64,000 nucleotides of DNA from CAJQQK01 sp963696075 (GCA_963696075.1 CAVOJD010000002.1:186001-250000), one strand, 5' to 3'. Shown: positions 1 to 8,930, counted from the stretch's first letter. Notes: generated by a model from the sequence alone, not told the origin. A program made the numbers and translations.

Positions 1-10
1 GCGACATCAC

Positions 11-1069
11 ATGGCAAACGACACCAGGCACGGCGACCTCGATGTGCTTTCCGCCCCCCTCAACGTCATCGCTGCCGGCGTCATCCTGACCGGCCTCGTC
101 TACGGCGCTGATTTTCTGATCCCGATCGTCGTCGCCTTCCTCATCACCAACGTCCTTGAGGCCCTGATCCAGCGCCTCCAGCGCCTGCGCCTGCCCCTGC
201 TGATCGCCATGCCGCTCGCGATCCTGATCGTGCTCGCCGCCATCACCGGCCTGGTCGTGGTGTTCATCAGCCAGATCGACGAATTCGCCGCCGCCTGGCC
301 CCGCTACACCGCGCGCCTCGAAGCTCTCGGCGTCTCCCTCGTGGCCGGTCTCGGCGAGGAATGGACCGCCCACCTCCAAAAACAGCTGTCCTCCCTCGAC
401 CTCGCCGGCCGCTTCTCAAGCGCCGTCGGCTCCGCCTCGAACCTGCTCGTCAACTTTCTTCTCGTCCTCCTGTACGTCGCCTTCCTGCTTGCCGAGCGCG
501 GCCGTATCTACCGCCGCCTCGTCTCCCTGGGCGACACCCGCGCCGACCGCTCCCAGACGCTCCGCACCCTGGACAACATCTCCGACGGTATCCGCCAATA
601 TCTCTACGTGAAGACCGTCGTCAGCCTCGTCACCGGTGCAATCAGTTACGCCGTCCTGACCTGGATCGGCCTCGACTTCGCCGAGATCTGGGCCGTCATC
701 ATCTTCCTGCTCAACTTCATTCCAAGCATCGGCTCCGTCCTCGGTGTCGTCTTCCCCGCCCTGCTCGCCCTCGTCCAGTTCGACACCCTGGAACCGTTCC
801 TCATCATCGTCGGCTTCCTTGCCGTCATTCAGTTCCTCATCGGCAACGTCGCCGAGCCGGCCCTGATGGGCCGCTCGCTGAACCTCAGCCCCTTCGCCGT
901 GATGGCCTCGTTGATGTTCTGGAGCGCGGTCTGGGGCATCGCCGGCGCCTTCCTGGCCGTGCCCATCACCGCCGCACTGGTCATCTTGTGCCGCGAACTC
1001 GACAACTGGCGCTGGATCAGCGTCCAGCTCTCGAACGACGATGGCCCTCCTCCCCCTTCACCCACCTGA
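11..1069 (+). CDS. AI-2E family transporter (UPF0118 permease)
   Basis: A 352-residue inner-membrane protein of the AI-2E/PerM family, which holds autoinducer exporters, Na+/H+ antiporters and many members of unknown substrate. Hydrophobic segments lie near residues 16-50, 58-85, 145-160, 205-260 and 265-335, with a soluble stretch at about 90-140, the family's usual layout. Family-typical motifs are seen: LLNFIPSIGSVLG near 235, GNVAEPALMGRSLNLSPF near 280 and WGIAGAFLAVPITA near 315. The length is normal. The ATG is ten bases from the window edge, so an upstream start cannot be excluded. The substrate cannot be told from sequence. Confidence 0.9.
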   Translation: MANDTRHGDLDVLSAPLNVIAAGVILTGLVYGADFLIPIVVAFLITNVLEALIQRLQRLRLPLLIAMPLAILIVLAAITGLVVVFISQIDEFAAAWPRYTARLEALGVSLVAGLGEEWTAHLQKQLSSLDLAGRFSSAVGSASNLLVNFLLVLLYVAFLLAERGRIYRRLVSLGDTRADRSQTLRTLDNISDGIRQYLYVKTVVSLVTGAISYAVLTWIGLDFAEIWAVIIFLLNFIPSIGSVLGVVFPALLALVQFDTLEPFLIIVGFLAVIQFLIGNVAEPALMGRSLNLSPFAVMASLMFWSAVWGIAGAFLAVPITAALVILCRELDNWRWISVQLSNDDGPPPPSPT

Positions 1070-1168
1070 TATCACCGCCCCCCGCGGCCCCGGCGCTTTG
1101 CCCAATCTGCTGCGTGTGCAAGCTTACGCGGTAACGAAAACCCGTTTCAGCAAGAAAGAAGGCCGCCC

Positions 1169-2719
1169 ATGAACGGAGCCGAAAGCCTCGTGCGCACGCT
1201 GCTCGCCGGCGGTGTCGATGTGTGTTTCACCAACCCCGGCACCTCCGAGATGCATTTCGTGGCAGCCCTCGACGCGGTCCCCGGCATGCGCTGTTCGCTG
1301 TGCCTCTTCGAGGGCGGCGTCACCGGCGCGGCGGATGGCTATTACCGCATGGCCGGCCGCCCCGCCTCGACCCTTCTGCACTTAGGCCCCGGCCTCGCCA
1401 ACGGCGTCTCCAACCTCCACAACGCCAAGAAGGCCGGCTCCGGCATCGTCAACATCGTCGGTGAACACGCCACCTACCACATCGAACTCGACGCCCCGCT
1501 CACAGCCGACATCGAGGGCATCGCGCGCCCCGTCTCGCACTGGGTCAAGACCTCGCTCTCCTCCAAGGACATCGCCCGCGACGGCGCCGAGGCCATCCAG
1601 GCAGCCCAGGTCGCCCCCGGCCAGATCGCAACCTTGATTCTGCCCGGCGACACCGCCTGGAACGAGGGCACCGGCCCCGCCGACCCCCTCCCCCTCCCCG
1701 AACGCCCCAAGGTCGACGCCGACCGCATCACCGCCGCCGCCAGGGCCCTTGCCGCGGGCGGCTCCGATACGCTCATCCTCTTGGGCGGCGCCGCCGTCCA
1801 GGAAGCCAACCTCCGCCTTGCCGGCCAGCTCGCCGCCAAGACCGGCTGCGGCCTCCTCACCGAATGGGCCAACGCCCGCCTCGACCGCGGCGCCGGCCGC
1901 ATCGAAGTCAACCGCATCCCCTTCGTCGTCGAAAAAGCCCTCGACGTCCTCAAGCCCTATAAGCGCATCGTACTTGCCGGTGCGAAACCGCCCGTCGCCT
2001 TCTTCGCCTATCCAAACAAGCCCAGCATCCTCACGCCCGAGGGCACCGAATTCATCGAACTGGCCGATGCCAGCCAGGACATCGCCGCAGCCCTCGACGC
2101 CCTCGTCCAGGAGCTCGACGCAACCAACGCCGAACCCGCCGGCGTCTCCCAGCCCAACAAGCCAGCCCTCCCCTCCGGCACCATCAGCCCCGAGGGCATC
2201 GCCGCCGTCCTCGGCCACCTGATCCCCGAGAACGCCGTCATCGTCGATGAAAGCGTCACGACAGGTCGTGAATTCTTTCCCCAGACGGCCGGCGCCGCCC
2301 CCCACGCATGGCTCAACAACCGCGGCGGCTCGATCGGCTACGGCCTCCCCGTCGCAACCGGCGCCGCGATGGCGTGTCCCGGCCAGAAAGTCATCGCCCT
2401 CGAAGGTGACGGCAGCGCGATGTACACCGTCCAGTCGCTCTGGACGATCGCGCGCGAAAATCTCGACGTGACGATCCTCGTCTTCTCCAACCGCTCCTAC
2501 AAGATCCTGCGCGGTGAACTCACCAACGTCGGCGTCCAGAACCCCGGCCCCCGCGCCGTCGACATGCTCACCTTGAACCGCCCCAACCTCGACTGGGTGT
2601 CCATGGCGAAGGGCATGGGTGTGGAAGCCCAGAAGGTCGACGAACTGGGTGCCCTTGCCAAAGCATTCGAAAAGGGCCTCTCAGTCGACGGCCCTTACCT
2701 CATCGAACTCGAAATGTAG
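1169..2719 (+). CDS. Thiamine diphosphate-dependent enzyme, acetolactate synthase/benzoylformate decarboxylase-like
   Basis: A 516-residue cytoplasmic ThDP enzyme with the three-domain plan of the family. The N-terminal Pyr domain has NPGTSEMHF and the probable cofactor-activating Glu48 in CLFEGG. The C-terminal PP domain carries the ThDP/Mg motif beginning EGDGSAMYT (near residue 415) and ending at SNRSYKIL about 27 residues later. The central domain is less conserved. Proteins of this branch are often called acetolactate synthase large subunit, but the length and N-terminus fit benzoylformate decarboxylase-like 2-oxoacid decarboxylases equally well, and no small subunit gene is next to it. 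GAAGG sits 8 bases before the ATG. The enoyl-CoA hydratase gene downstream may share its pathway. The exact substrate is unknown. Confidence 0.85.
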   Translation: MNGAESLVRTLLAGGVDVCFTNPGTSEMHFVAALDAVPGMRCSLCLFEGGVTGAADGYYRMAGRPASTLLHLGPGLANGVSNLHNAKKAGSGIVNIVGEHATYHIELDAPLTADIEGIARPVSHWVKTSLSSKDIARDGAEAIQAAQVAPGQIATLILPGDTAWNEGTGPADPLPLPERPKVDADRITAAARALAAGGSDTLILLGGAAVQEANLRLAGQLAAKTGCGLLTEWANARLDRGAGRIEVNRIPFVVEKALDVLKPYKRIVLAGAKPPVAFFAYPNKPSILTPEGTEFIELADASQDIAAALDALVQELDATNAEPAGVSQPNKPALPSGTISPEGIAAVLGHLIPENAVIVDESVTTGREFFPQTAGAAPHAWLNNRGGSIGYGLPVATGAAMACPGQKVIALEGDGSAMYTVQSLWTIARENLDVTILVFSNRSYKILRGELTNVGVQNPGPRAVDMLTLNRPNLDWVSMAKGMGVEAQKVDELGALAKAFEKGLSVDGPYLIELEM

Positions 2720-2756
2720 ATTTGCGCAAAGCCTCTCCCCGGCCCGCAGCCCAACT

Positions 2757-2785
2757 CCCTCTCCCCGTCCTTCACGGGGAGAGGG
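2757..2785. repeat. GC-rich intergenic palindrome
   Basis: A perfect 12-base inverted repeat (CCCTCTCCCCGT and its complement) around a 5-base loop, between the ThDP gene and the enoyl-CoA hydratase gene. It continues into further CTCTCC/GGAGAGG-rich sequence to about 2800. This is the look of the short dispersed intergenic palindromes common in GC-rich proteobacteria. There is no T-run, so a role as an intrinsic terminator is doubtful. Confidence 0.6.
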
Positions 2786-2882
2786 TCGGGGAGAGGGGCG
2801 GCTCCTTGCGAGTGCGCATGAGAGGTTGCGAAACCCAAGACCATCGGCCGTGACACGCCCCCACCTGCGAGAGGACCCCGCC

Positions 2883-3716
2883 ATGCCCCAGGACACCGCA
2901 CAGTCTCAGACCTCCGAAACCCAGGACCTCCTCGTCTCCCTCGACGACGGCATCCTCACCCTGACCTTCAACCGCCCCGAAGCCCGCAACGCCCTAACCC
3001 CCGCCATGATCACCCGCCTCGGCGAAGAACTTCGTGATGCCGAACTGAACCCCGACGTCGGCGCAATCGTGCTGACCGGCGCAGGCGGCGCCTTCTGCGC
3101 AGGCGGCGACGTCAAGGCGATGGCCGCCGGCCATCAGCCCGGTCGCCCTGTTGATCCCGTCCTGCGCATCGAACGCCAGCGCATCGACCACCGCGCAACC
3201 TCGCTGCGCCTCTACCAGATGTCGAAACCGACCCTCGCCGCCATCCCCGGCCCCGCCGCCGGCGCCGGCTTCTCGTTTGCACTCGCCTGCGACATGCGCA
3301 TCGCCGCCGACACCGCCGTCATGACCACCGCCTTCGCCAAAGTCGGCCTGTCCGGCGACTACGGCGGAACGTACCTCCTCACCCAGATCGTCGGCACCGC
3401 CAAGGCGCGCGAACTCTACATGCTGGCCGACCGCATCGACATGGGCGAGGCGCACCGCCTAGGCCTCGTCAACTGGGTCGTGCCCGCCGTCGAACTCGAA
3501 GCCCAGACCAAGTCCCTCGCCCGCCGCCTCGCCGACGGCCCCCGCCTGGCGTTGGGCCTCATCAAGGACAACCTCAACCGCGCCTTGAAAGCCACCTTCG
3601 CCGACTGCCTTGATGCTGAAAGCGCCAACCTCGCCCGCGCCCGCGAAACCGAAGACCACAAGGAAGCCGCCAAGGCGTTCGCGGAAAAAAGAAAGCCGGC
3701 CTTCAAGGGGCGCTGA
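2883..3716 (+). CDS. Enoyl-CoA hydratase/isomerase family protein
   Basis: A crotonase-fold protein of 277 residues. The N-terminal part has the CoA-binding FNRPEARNAL motif (near residue 36), the first oxyanion-hole segment GGAFCAGGDVKAM (near 73) and the second segment around GPAAGAGFSFALACDMRIA. In the active-site loop, where classical hydratases have a Glu, this protein reads VGLSGDYGGTYLL with Asp, so it may be an isomerase or a specialised hydratase. The reading frame is open further upstream across the palindrome, but the ATG at 2883 fits the family N-terminus. It is 163 bases after the ThDP gene on the same strand; co-transcription is possible. The C-terminus AEKRKPAFKGR is typical of the family. 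Confidence 0.88.
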   Translation: MPQDTAQSQTSETQDLLVSLDDGILTLTFNRPEARNALTPAMITRLGEELRDAELNPDVGAIVLTGAGGAFCAGGDVKAMAAGHQPGRPVDPVLRIERQRIDHRATSLRLYQMSKPTLAAIPGPAAGAGFSFALACDMRIAADTAVMTTAFAKVGLSGDYGGTYLLTQIVGTAKARELYMLADRIDMGEAHRLGLVNWVVPAVELEAQTKSLARRLADGPRLALGLIKDNLNRALKATFADCLDAESANLARARETEDHKEAAKAFAEKRKPAFKGR

Positions 3717-4035
3717 GCTGCGCGCATGACGCGCCGGTCAGACGTCTTGGCCGGCGCGCACCGGTAACACGCACGGTACACGCCCTCGCAAAATCTCCAG
3801 GCTGATGGCGCACGCAAACTGCCCGCCAGTTGCGGCACGTATCAGGCTTGCGCCCTGGCTGAGACGCACAATCGCTCCCGCACCCGGTCAGGTTGTCCTT
3901 GACCATCCGTATTCATCTGCGCTCGAATGCCGCTCATCAGCGATTATCGTCGCAGATTCAGAGCCACTGACTTGATGAGCTTCCTTGATGAGCTTCGCAA
4001 CGAGCGACACCGATTTTGAGCGAGGAGCCCAACGG
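3717..4035. other. Intergenic region without a recognisable gene
   Basis: No coding signal was seen on either strand. A 7-base inverted repeat, GCGCCGG at 3731 and CCGGCGC at 3751, lies just after the hydratase stop and could be a weak terminator without a T-run. The right end carries the tandem 13-base repeat and the ribosome binding site of the B12-binding gene. Confidence 0.5.
3971..3996 (+). repeat. Tandem duplication of 13 bases
   Basis: The sequence CTTGATGAGCTTC occurs twice head to tail just upstream of the B12-binding gene. Each copy has a possible TTG/ATG start; neither has a ribosome binding site. The duplication makes it easy to choose too early a start for the downstream gene. 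Confidence 0.8.
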
Positions 4036-4872
4036 ATGTTTCAGCCAGCGAGCGCGCGCACAGAACTCGACGAGCCGGCATTCTTGTCCGCCAAGACTGC
4101 CTTCACCACACAAACGCAGAAGCTTTCACCAGAGGCCGTTGCTCTGGTCGCCGGCGAGGTTTTGCGCCGGCTGGCAGACGCGGCCAATCTCACTCGGATC
4201 AAAGTCCCGACAACCAGCCCGGCAAAGGTTGACGCCTTTTGCGATGCGCTCTTGTCGAGCGATGACGCAGCCATCGAGTACATCTCGGCGCTGCGTCAGG
4301 ATGGCGTGATCCTTGATGAGATCTACCTGGGCTACATCACGGGCGCTGCCCGCCTTCTCGGTGAGCGGTGGGAGCGTGACGAAATCTCATTTTTCGACGT
4401 GACGATCGCGAGCGGGCACTTGTACGCCATCATGAGAGGACTGCGGCGCGCCATCGAGCCATTACAGGCAAGCAAGAACCGCCATGCGTTCTTTGCTGCC
4501 GTCCCCGGAGAAACGCACACGATCGGGATTTCCGTTGCAGCCGATATGTTCCGCCAGCGCGGTTGGCAGGTCGACACGCAAATCAACGCGGACCATGACG
4601 ACATCGTCGAGACACTCGCACAGTCGAACCATACCGTCATCGGCCTCTCAGCCAGCCGGGCGGCGATGACGGACACCCTGGCCAGGCTCAACGTGGCACT
4701 CCGGATTGCAAAACCTGCCGCCTTCATTTTGGTGAGCGGGCAGATCACCGAGGAAGAGCCCGATATCGTCGCGATTGTCGACGCCGATTGCAAAGCCAGC
4801 GACATGCCGACCGCTCTGGCACTCCTGGAAGGCGTTGTCGAATGTCAGGACGCAGCCGACCTTCCAAAGTGA
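4036..4872 (+). CDS. Cobalamin-binding domain protein (AerR/PpaA-like)
   Basis: A 278-residue cytoplasmic protein. The N-terminal half (about 45-150) is helical, like the cap domain before B12-binding domains. The C-terminal half is a B12-binding Rossmann fold with the family motif as ETHTIG, whose His would ligate cobalt, followed by SVAADMFRQRGWQV, a later GLSAS and a final LVSGQ strand. This two-domain, catalytic-domain-free form resembles the light/redox regulators AerR/PpaA and other B12-dependent anti-repressors, which is an inference. The start is set by GAGGAG at 4022, 8 bases before the ATG; a TTG/ATG start near 3985 lacks such a site. Immediately downstream is a LuxR-type HTH remnant. 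No photosynthesis genes are in the window. Confidence 0.78.
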   Translation: MFQPASARTELDEPAFLSAKTAFTTQTQKLSPEAVALVAGEVLRRLADAANLTRIKVPTTSPAKVDAFCDALLSSDDAAIEYISALRQDGVILDEIYLGYITGAARLLGERWERDEISFFDVTIASGHLYAIMRGLRRAIEPLQASKNRHAFFAAVPGETHTIGISVAADMFRQRGWQVDTQINADHDDIVETLAQSNHTVIGLSASRAAMTDTLARLNVALRIAKPAAFILVSGQITEEEPDIVAIVDADCKASDMPTALALLEGVVECQDAADLPK

Positions 4873-4873
4873 A

Positions 4874-5059
4874 AGGCCGAACGCACTTGCTAACCGCATG
4901 GACGGCATGAGCCTGACCGATTACGCCCTTGGGGCAGACCTCTCGCGCAATACAGCCCGCGCCCAGTTGGCCAGCATCTTCGAGAAAACCGGCACCAAAC
5001 GTCAGGCAGAACTCGTTGCCAGGATCTGGCGCGCCGTCGGCATGATCGCCTTGGACTGA
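4874..5059 (+). pseudogene. Remnant of a LuxR-type helix-turn-helix C-terminus
   Basis: Translation of this stretch gives the end of a LuxR-family DNA-binding domain: the recognition helix region DLSRNTARAQLASIFEKTG followed by TKRQAELVARI, a very common closing sequence in alphaproteobacterial LuxR regulators. The frame has no start codon, no binding site and no upstream regulator domain; it emerges directly after the stop of the B12-binding gene, in another frame. About 45-50 residues of the original protein remain. It looks like the tail of a regulator whose 5' part was lost at a recombination junction near 4870. Confidence 0.65.
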
Positions 5060-5178
5060 CCGGACCGCGCACCCCCCCGACACTGGAAATCAGCCCGCCA
5101 CCAACGGCACCTGTAACCACTATGCCCTGAGGCCGCGTTGCAAGGTCGCGCAAGAGCTACGGTCTCGCGCCGTGCGCT

Positions 5179-5832
5179 TCACCGCTTCGGGTTATAGATC
5201 CCCGAGACCACCGACCCCATCAGCCAGAGCGGCGCCCGCCACCCCGCCGCGACCGCTTCGGCCTCGGAGCAGAACCAGCGATCACCGCGCGCCGGATCAA
5301 CATCGACATCGCGATACCACGGCGACCACGGCGTAATCAGCGTCTTGCGCCCACCATCGACAATGCCCTTCACCGTGCAGGGCGAACCCGCTTCGTCGGC
5401 AACCTCTTTCGCGCGCCGCGCGCGAAACAGCCATGGCGCTTCGCTCGTGTCACGCCAGAAGCCCTTGCGCTGAACTTTCGCGCGCGCGGCGGCTTCCCTG
5501 TAGGGCGACGGCTCACCCGGCACCGCCCACGCCATGCCGCTTGCAATCATCTCGGCGCCAAGATCGACCGCCCCGTTGTAGCATCGCGCAAGCGCCAGCC
5601 CCCGCCCATCGCGATGCTCTGACATCTCACAACGGATCGCATTTTCCGTGATGAGGGCGCGCAGCATCATGGCAGCCCCCCGGCCGAGAAAATCGGTGCC
5701 GCCGCTGGCAAGCGGCAACTCCTGCGCCCCCTCGGCCGCATCGATCCCGAGCAACCGAACCTGACGCGCGCCGATTTCCAGCGTGTCACCATCCACGACC
5801 GCGGCCGTGCCGCGAACGACTTCCTTGCTCAC
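5179..5832 (-). CDS. Thermonuclease-family (SNase-like) protein with displaced leader
   Basis: A 217-residue staphylococcal-nuclease-fold protein. VDGDTL and VRLLGIDAAE (with the family's Arg and Glu) sit near residues 13-33, and HRDGRGLALARCY carries the second active-site Arg. The C-terminal extension from about residue 140 is not recognised. The GTG start at 5832 has no binding site. Reading the same frame upstream gives a hydrophobic stretch, GFLIAVLVLLAGTPFA, which is a convincing signal peptide, but no ATG is in frame. An ATG at 5884 with GGAGG upstream is off by exactly one base. The intact gene probably began there and the product is exported; a one-base insertion between 5860 and 5884 is the simplest reading. 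Confidence 0.8.
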   Translation of the reverse strand: MSKEVVRGTAAVVDGDTLEIGARQVRLLGIDAAEGAQELPLASGGTDFLGRGAAMMLRALITENAIRCEMSEHRDGRGLALARCYNGAVDLGAEMIASGMAWAVPGEPSPYREAAARAKVQRKGFWRDTSEAPWLFRARRAKEVADEAGSPCTVKGIVDGGRKTLITPWSPWYRDVDVDPARGDRWFCSEAEAVAAGWRAPLWLMGSVVSGIYNPKR

Positions 5833-5953
5833 CGCGAACGGCGTGCCGGCAAGCAGGACAAGTACGGCAATGAGAAATCCGCATGAGCGCCACCTCCAGA
5901 TACGACCGAACCCGATCTATCCTGATCAGCCGTCCCTGCCCGCCTCGGCCACC

Positions 5954-6730
5954 TTATGCGGCATAATCCGGCTCGCGCCGATCCAGGATCCGCTTCACGG
6001 CTGCGAAGTGGAACTCGAACGGCTTCTTGCCTTCAAAGTTGTTGTTGCCGGTCCCGGTCGAGTTCATCGTCTTGTCGATGATCTCGGGCGACAGCTCCCT
6101 GAGTGGCTGCCCGGTCCACATCGCATAGAGCTGCTGCTGGGCCGCACGCTCGATATAATAGAGCTTGTCATAGGCTTCAGCCACGGTCCGCGCCACCGTC
6201 GACACGCCATGGTTCGCCATGAACAGGATCGTCTTGTCCCCGATCAGTCCGGCGAGCCGCTCGCCCTCGGCAGGGTCGAACGCCGGTCCCATGTAGTCCA
6301 TGTCGTAGGCAATCGACTTCATGAGCAAACATTCGGTCTGCCCGATCGGCTTGATGCGCGGATCTTCCAGCCGCGTCAACGCGCTCGCGAACGGCATGTG
6401 CGTGTGCATCACGCACCCGCCATGATCAACCAGCCGGTGGATCGGTGCATGGATGCAGTAGGCCGACTGCTCCATATGGCCGTCACCGAATTCAACCTTG
6501 CCGTCGTAGCCCACTTCCATGAAGCAGCTTGCATGCACCTCCGACCAGTGCATCCCGAACGGGATCTGATAATAGCGCGACTTGCCCGGCACCCGCGCGG
6601 TCAGGTGGTTGAAGATGCCCTCATGCAGGCCCTCCATGACGGCGGCACGGTGCGCGGCGGCAAGATCAACGCGGACCTGCCATTCCTCGGCTGCGAATTG
6701 CGACTTGTCGGCCTGGACTCTCAGTTGCAT
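5954..6730 (-). CDS. Class II aldolase/adducin family protein
   Basis: A 258-residue protein of the zinc-dependent class II aldolase family (fuculose/ribulose-phosphate aldolase relatives and adducin heads). Zinc ligands are visible in CVMHTHMPFA (two His, near residue 110) and in FMANHGVSTVARTV (near 180), with the family opening WQVRVDLAAAHRAA. Start: GGAGG lies 7 bases before the ATG at 6730, and the frame upstream of it reads as non-family sequence. Substrate unknown; this sub-branch, with GKSRYYQIPFG, is usually annotated only by family. It is followed by a divergent-looking neighbourhood of single-enzyme genes and has no obvious operon partner. Confidence 0.88.
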   Translation of the reverse strand: MQLRVQADKSQFAAEEWQVRVDLAAAHRAAVMEGLHEGIFNHLTARVPGKSRYYQIPFGMHWSEVHASCFMEVGYDGKVEFGDGHMEQSAYCIHAPIHRLVDHGGCVMHTHMPFASALTRLEDPRIKPIGQTECLLMKSIAYDMDYMGPAFDPAEGERLAGLIGDKTILFMANHGVSTVARTVAEAYDKLYYIERAAQQQLYAMWTGQPLRELSPEIIDKTMNSTGTGNNNFEGKKPFEFHFAAVKRILDRREPDYAA

Positions 6731-6867
6731 CAGCAAAACCTCCGGGGCTGGGCGCGCGCTCGGGCCTGACACGGCCAATTGGCACGCGAGTTCTGAAACG
6801 GCTTTCAAAAATACTGACCTGGAAGGTGCGCCCGAATGTCGCCAAACGCAAGTCCCGCAACACTCAA

Positions 6868-7833
6868 TCAACCCCGCGATGGCGGCCCCGGCAGGTCCAG
6901 CCCGACCCCCTTGAGGTGTCCAAACAGCTCATGCAGCCGCGCCACATCCGCTTCCGGCAGGGGGGGCCGCAGGATCGAGGCAATATTCGCTTCAAGGTGC
7001 GCAATGCTGCCGGTCCCGAACAGCGTCACGTTGATCCCGGGCGTGTGCCGCACGAACCGGTAGGCGGCATCCGTCAGGCTCCGCGCCCCACCCTCATGGA
7101 TCAGGAAATCGAGCGCGGCGCGTCCCTCCCCTAAGGAGGCATCAATCTCGCCTTTGGCGATCAGCGCATCAATATTGTCCGCCAGCACGTCGGGCTGCGA
7201 AAAGATATTGCGCACCACGAACATCGCCATCGTGCCGACGCCGTTCTTCTGCGTCAGTGGCAGCAGATCGCGCCGCGCCCCTTGATGCAACATATGGATC
7301 GCAAACATAGCCGCGTCCCAGGCCGGGTTTTGAAGCGCGACTTGCAGCGTGCGCTGCTCCGGGTCATGCGGTGACGTCTCGGTAATCCCGATATGGCGGA
7401 TCTTGCCGGCATCGCGGGCCTCGATCAGCTCGGGCAGCATCTCTGCTTCCGCATAAGCGTAATCCTCAGGCTTGACCGCGTGCAGGTTGTAGACGTCGAC
7501 AAAATCGGTTTTGAGGAGGCCGAGCGACGCTTCGAGATTGGCGGCAAGATCAGCCGGCGACAGCCGCGCGCCATCCTTCACGATCAAACTCTTCGTCGAA
7601 ACGACAACCTTGTCGCGCCCGATTTCCTGCGCCGCCTGCCCCACCACCGCTTCGGTGCCGTAGGCCTGCGCGGTATCGAAAAAATTGACGCCGAGATCAT
7701 AGGCAGCCCGCACCAGCCGCACCGCCTCTGCGTCCGATTTACCCTGCCCGAGACCGAGCCGGCTGTTGCCCCCGCATCCCAATCCCGCGACCGATACCGA
7801 AAGTCCCGTCCGCCCGAACAGCACCTGATCCAT
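6868..7833 (-). CDS. Aldo/keto reductase
   Basis: A 321-residue NADPH-dependent oxidoreductase with the TIM-barrel catalytic tetrad in order: Asp and Tyr in NFFDTAQAYG (near 48-54), Lys in VVSTKS (near 80) and His in DVYNLHAV (near 115). The N-terminus MDQVLFGRTGLSVSVAGLG is standard for the family and sets the start at 7833, with AAAGGGG upstream; the frame is open for 20 further codons. Substrate unknown. It lies between the class II aldolase and the MerR gene, all on the minus strand, but gaps of 137 and 90 bases give no firm operon. Confidence 0.88.
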   Translation of the reverse strand: MDQVLFGRTGLSVSVAGLGCGGNSRLGLGQGKSDAEAVRLVRAAYDLGVNFFDTAQAYGTEAVVGQAAQEIGRDKVVVSTKSLIVKDGARLSPADLAANLEASLGLLKTDFVDVYNLHAVKPEDYAYAEAEMLPELIEARDAGKIRHIGITETSPHDPEQRTLQVALQNPAWDAAMFAIHMLHQGARRDLLPLTQKNGVGTMAMFVVRNIFSQPDVLADNIDALIAKGEIDASLGEGRAALDFLIHEGGARSLTDAAYRFVRHTPGINVTLFGTGSIAHLEANIASILRPPLPEADVARLHELFGHLKGVGLDLPGPPSRG

Positions 7834-7923
7834 GGGCTGAGCCCCTTTCTCGTTTGCAGCCGGCAACCCTCGCCCGCCGCCCGGGACAGTCATAGCAGAA
7901 GCATCAAGGGTTCGTTCAGCCGG

Positions 7924-8364
7924 TCAACGCGCCGTCAGCAGCTTCCGGCAGGTCTCCAGTTCGCGGATCGCGCGCTCGACCAGCTTGCGATGCGCCACCG
8001 CAGCCGGCACGCGCTTCGCGCGGGGCCCCGGCGCCTTCTTCGGCGCATCCGACACCCCATCCCCCGCCCCGGCGAGCCCTGCAACGAGAGAGCCCGTCTG
8101 CCCGCTCGCCTTGACCTGATCGGCGCCCTGCTCTTTCAGGATTTTTTGCACACCACGAATGGTGAAGCCCTCCAGGTGCAGCAACACCTGGATACCGCGC
8201 AACAACTCAACGTCTTCCGGCCGATAGTAGCGCCGCCCCCCGCCCCGCTTCATGGGCTTGATCTGCGGAAACTTGCCTTCCCAGAACCTCAGCACGTGTT
8301 TTGGCACGTCGAGATCGGTAGCAACTTCGCTGATGGTCCGAAAGGCTTCCGATGCCTTGGCCAT
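7924..8364 (-). CDS. MerR family transcriptional regulator
   Basis: A 146-residue regulator. The winged HTH is at residues 10-75: RTISEVATDLDVPKHVLRFW, then RRYYRPEDVELLRGIQ. The rest is a short Ala/Pro/Lys-rich linker and a helical tail, with no Cys pair for metal binding. Genes of this type are commonly found next to ihfA in alphaproteobacteria, as here; their ligand is generally not known. GGAGAGG sits close before the ATG. It is on the same strand as ihfA but 566 bases away, so it may have its own promoter. Confidence 0.85.
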   Translation of the reverse strand: MAKASEAFRTISEVATDLDVPKHVLRFWEGKFPQIKPMKRGGGRRYYRPEDVELLRGIQVLLHLEGFTIRGVQKILKEQGADQVKASGQTGSLVAGLAGAGDGVSDAPKKAPGPRAKRVPAAVAHRKLVERAIRELETCRKLLTAR

Positions 8365-8930
8365 TGCCTCTCCTCAGCCGCATCCCGCCGCCGTCTGCGC
8401 GCCGGACGCGTTCTTGAATAGCAACCCCACGCCGACGGACGGACACAATCACGAGAAACGAAACGAAATATGATGTCTCGAAGTGCTCGATCAGCCGATC
8501 GATCCGGTGCCCCCTGGGCCCTGAACCGAACTCCCCTCCAGGCTGGACATTCCCGTTAGCATGAGCGTATCAGCGCCACCAACCGCCAACGCGCACAAGC
8601 GATCCCCATCCCGTCAATTCACAACCACTCCGTGTCGCCTGTGACACGCTTGTGGCCGGTGGGAGCATCAATCGGAAGGAATTCTTGCCTTGAGCCGCGT
8701 TCGAACGCACCGCTCAGGGGATGGCGCGAGCGGCAACGCTCATCCCTGCCCGCGCCATGCCGGGCTCACTTGCATGCACAAAGGCGCAAGACGTAACCTT
8801 GCACATGTATGCATGTATCTTGTTACTGGAATTACGAGAGCGCGCGCGCCATACCACGAAACGGCTGGTCGCACACCACATCACGGCTGGACGACGCCAA
8901 AATCAACGCCGCCTCACGCCATGGGAAAAC
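8365..8930. other. Long intergenic region between merR and ihfA
   Basis: No gene is supported on either strand; the open frames here do not resemble proteins. The part from about 8760 to 8830 is less GC-rich and contains near-repeats of TGCATGCACA and TGCACATG/TATGCATG, a possible regulator-binding or promoter region for merR. No tRNA or known small RNA was recognised. Confidence 0.45.

Noticed and set aside
3985..4035. Earlier TTG/ATG start of the B12-binding protein
   Set aside because: Lies in a duplicated 13-base stretch without a binding site; GAGGAG before ATG 4036 is decisive.
5783..6769. Long plus-strand open frame opposite the class II aldolase
   Set aside because: Shadow frame; the minus-strand aldolase has all zinc ligands and a proper start.
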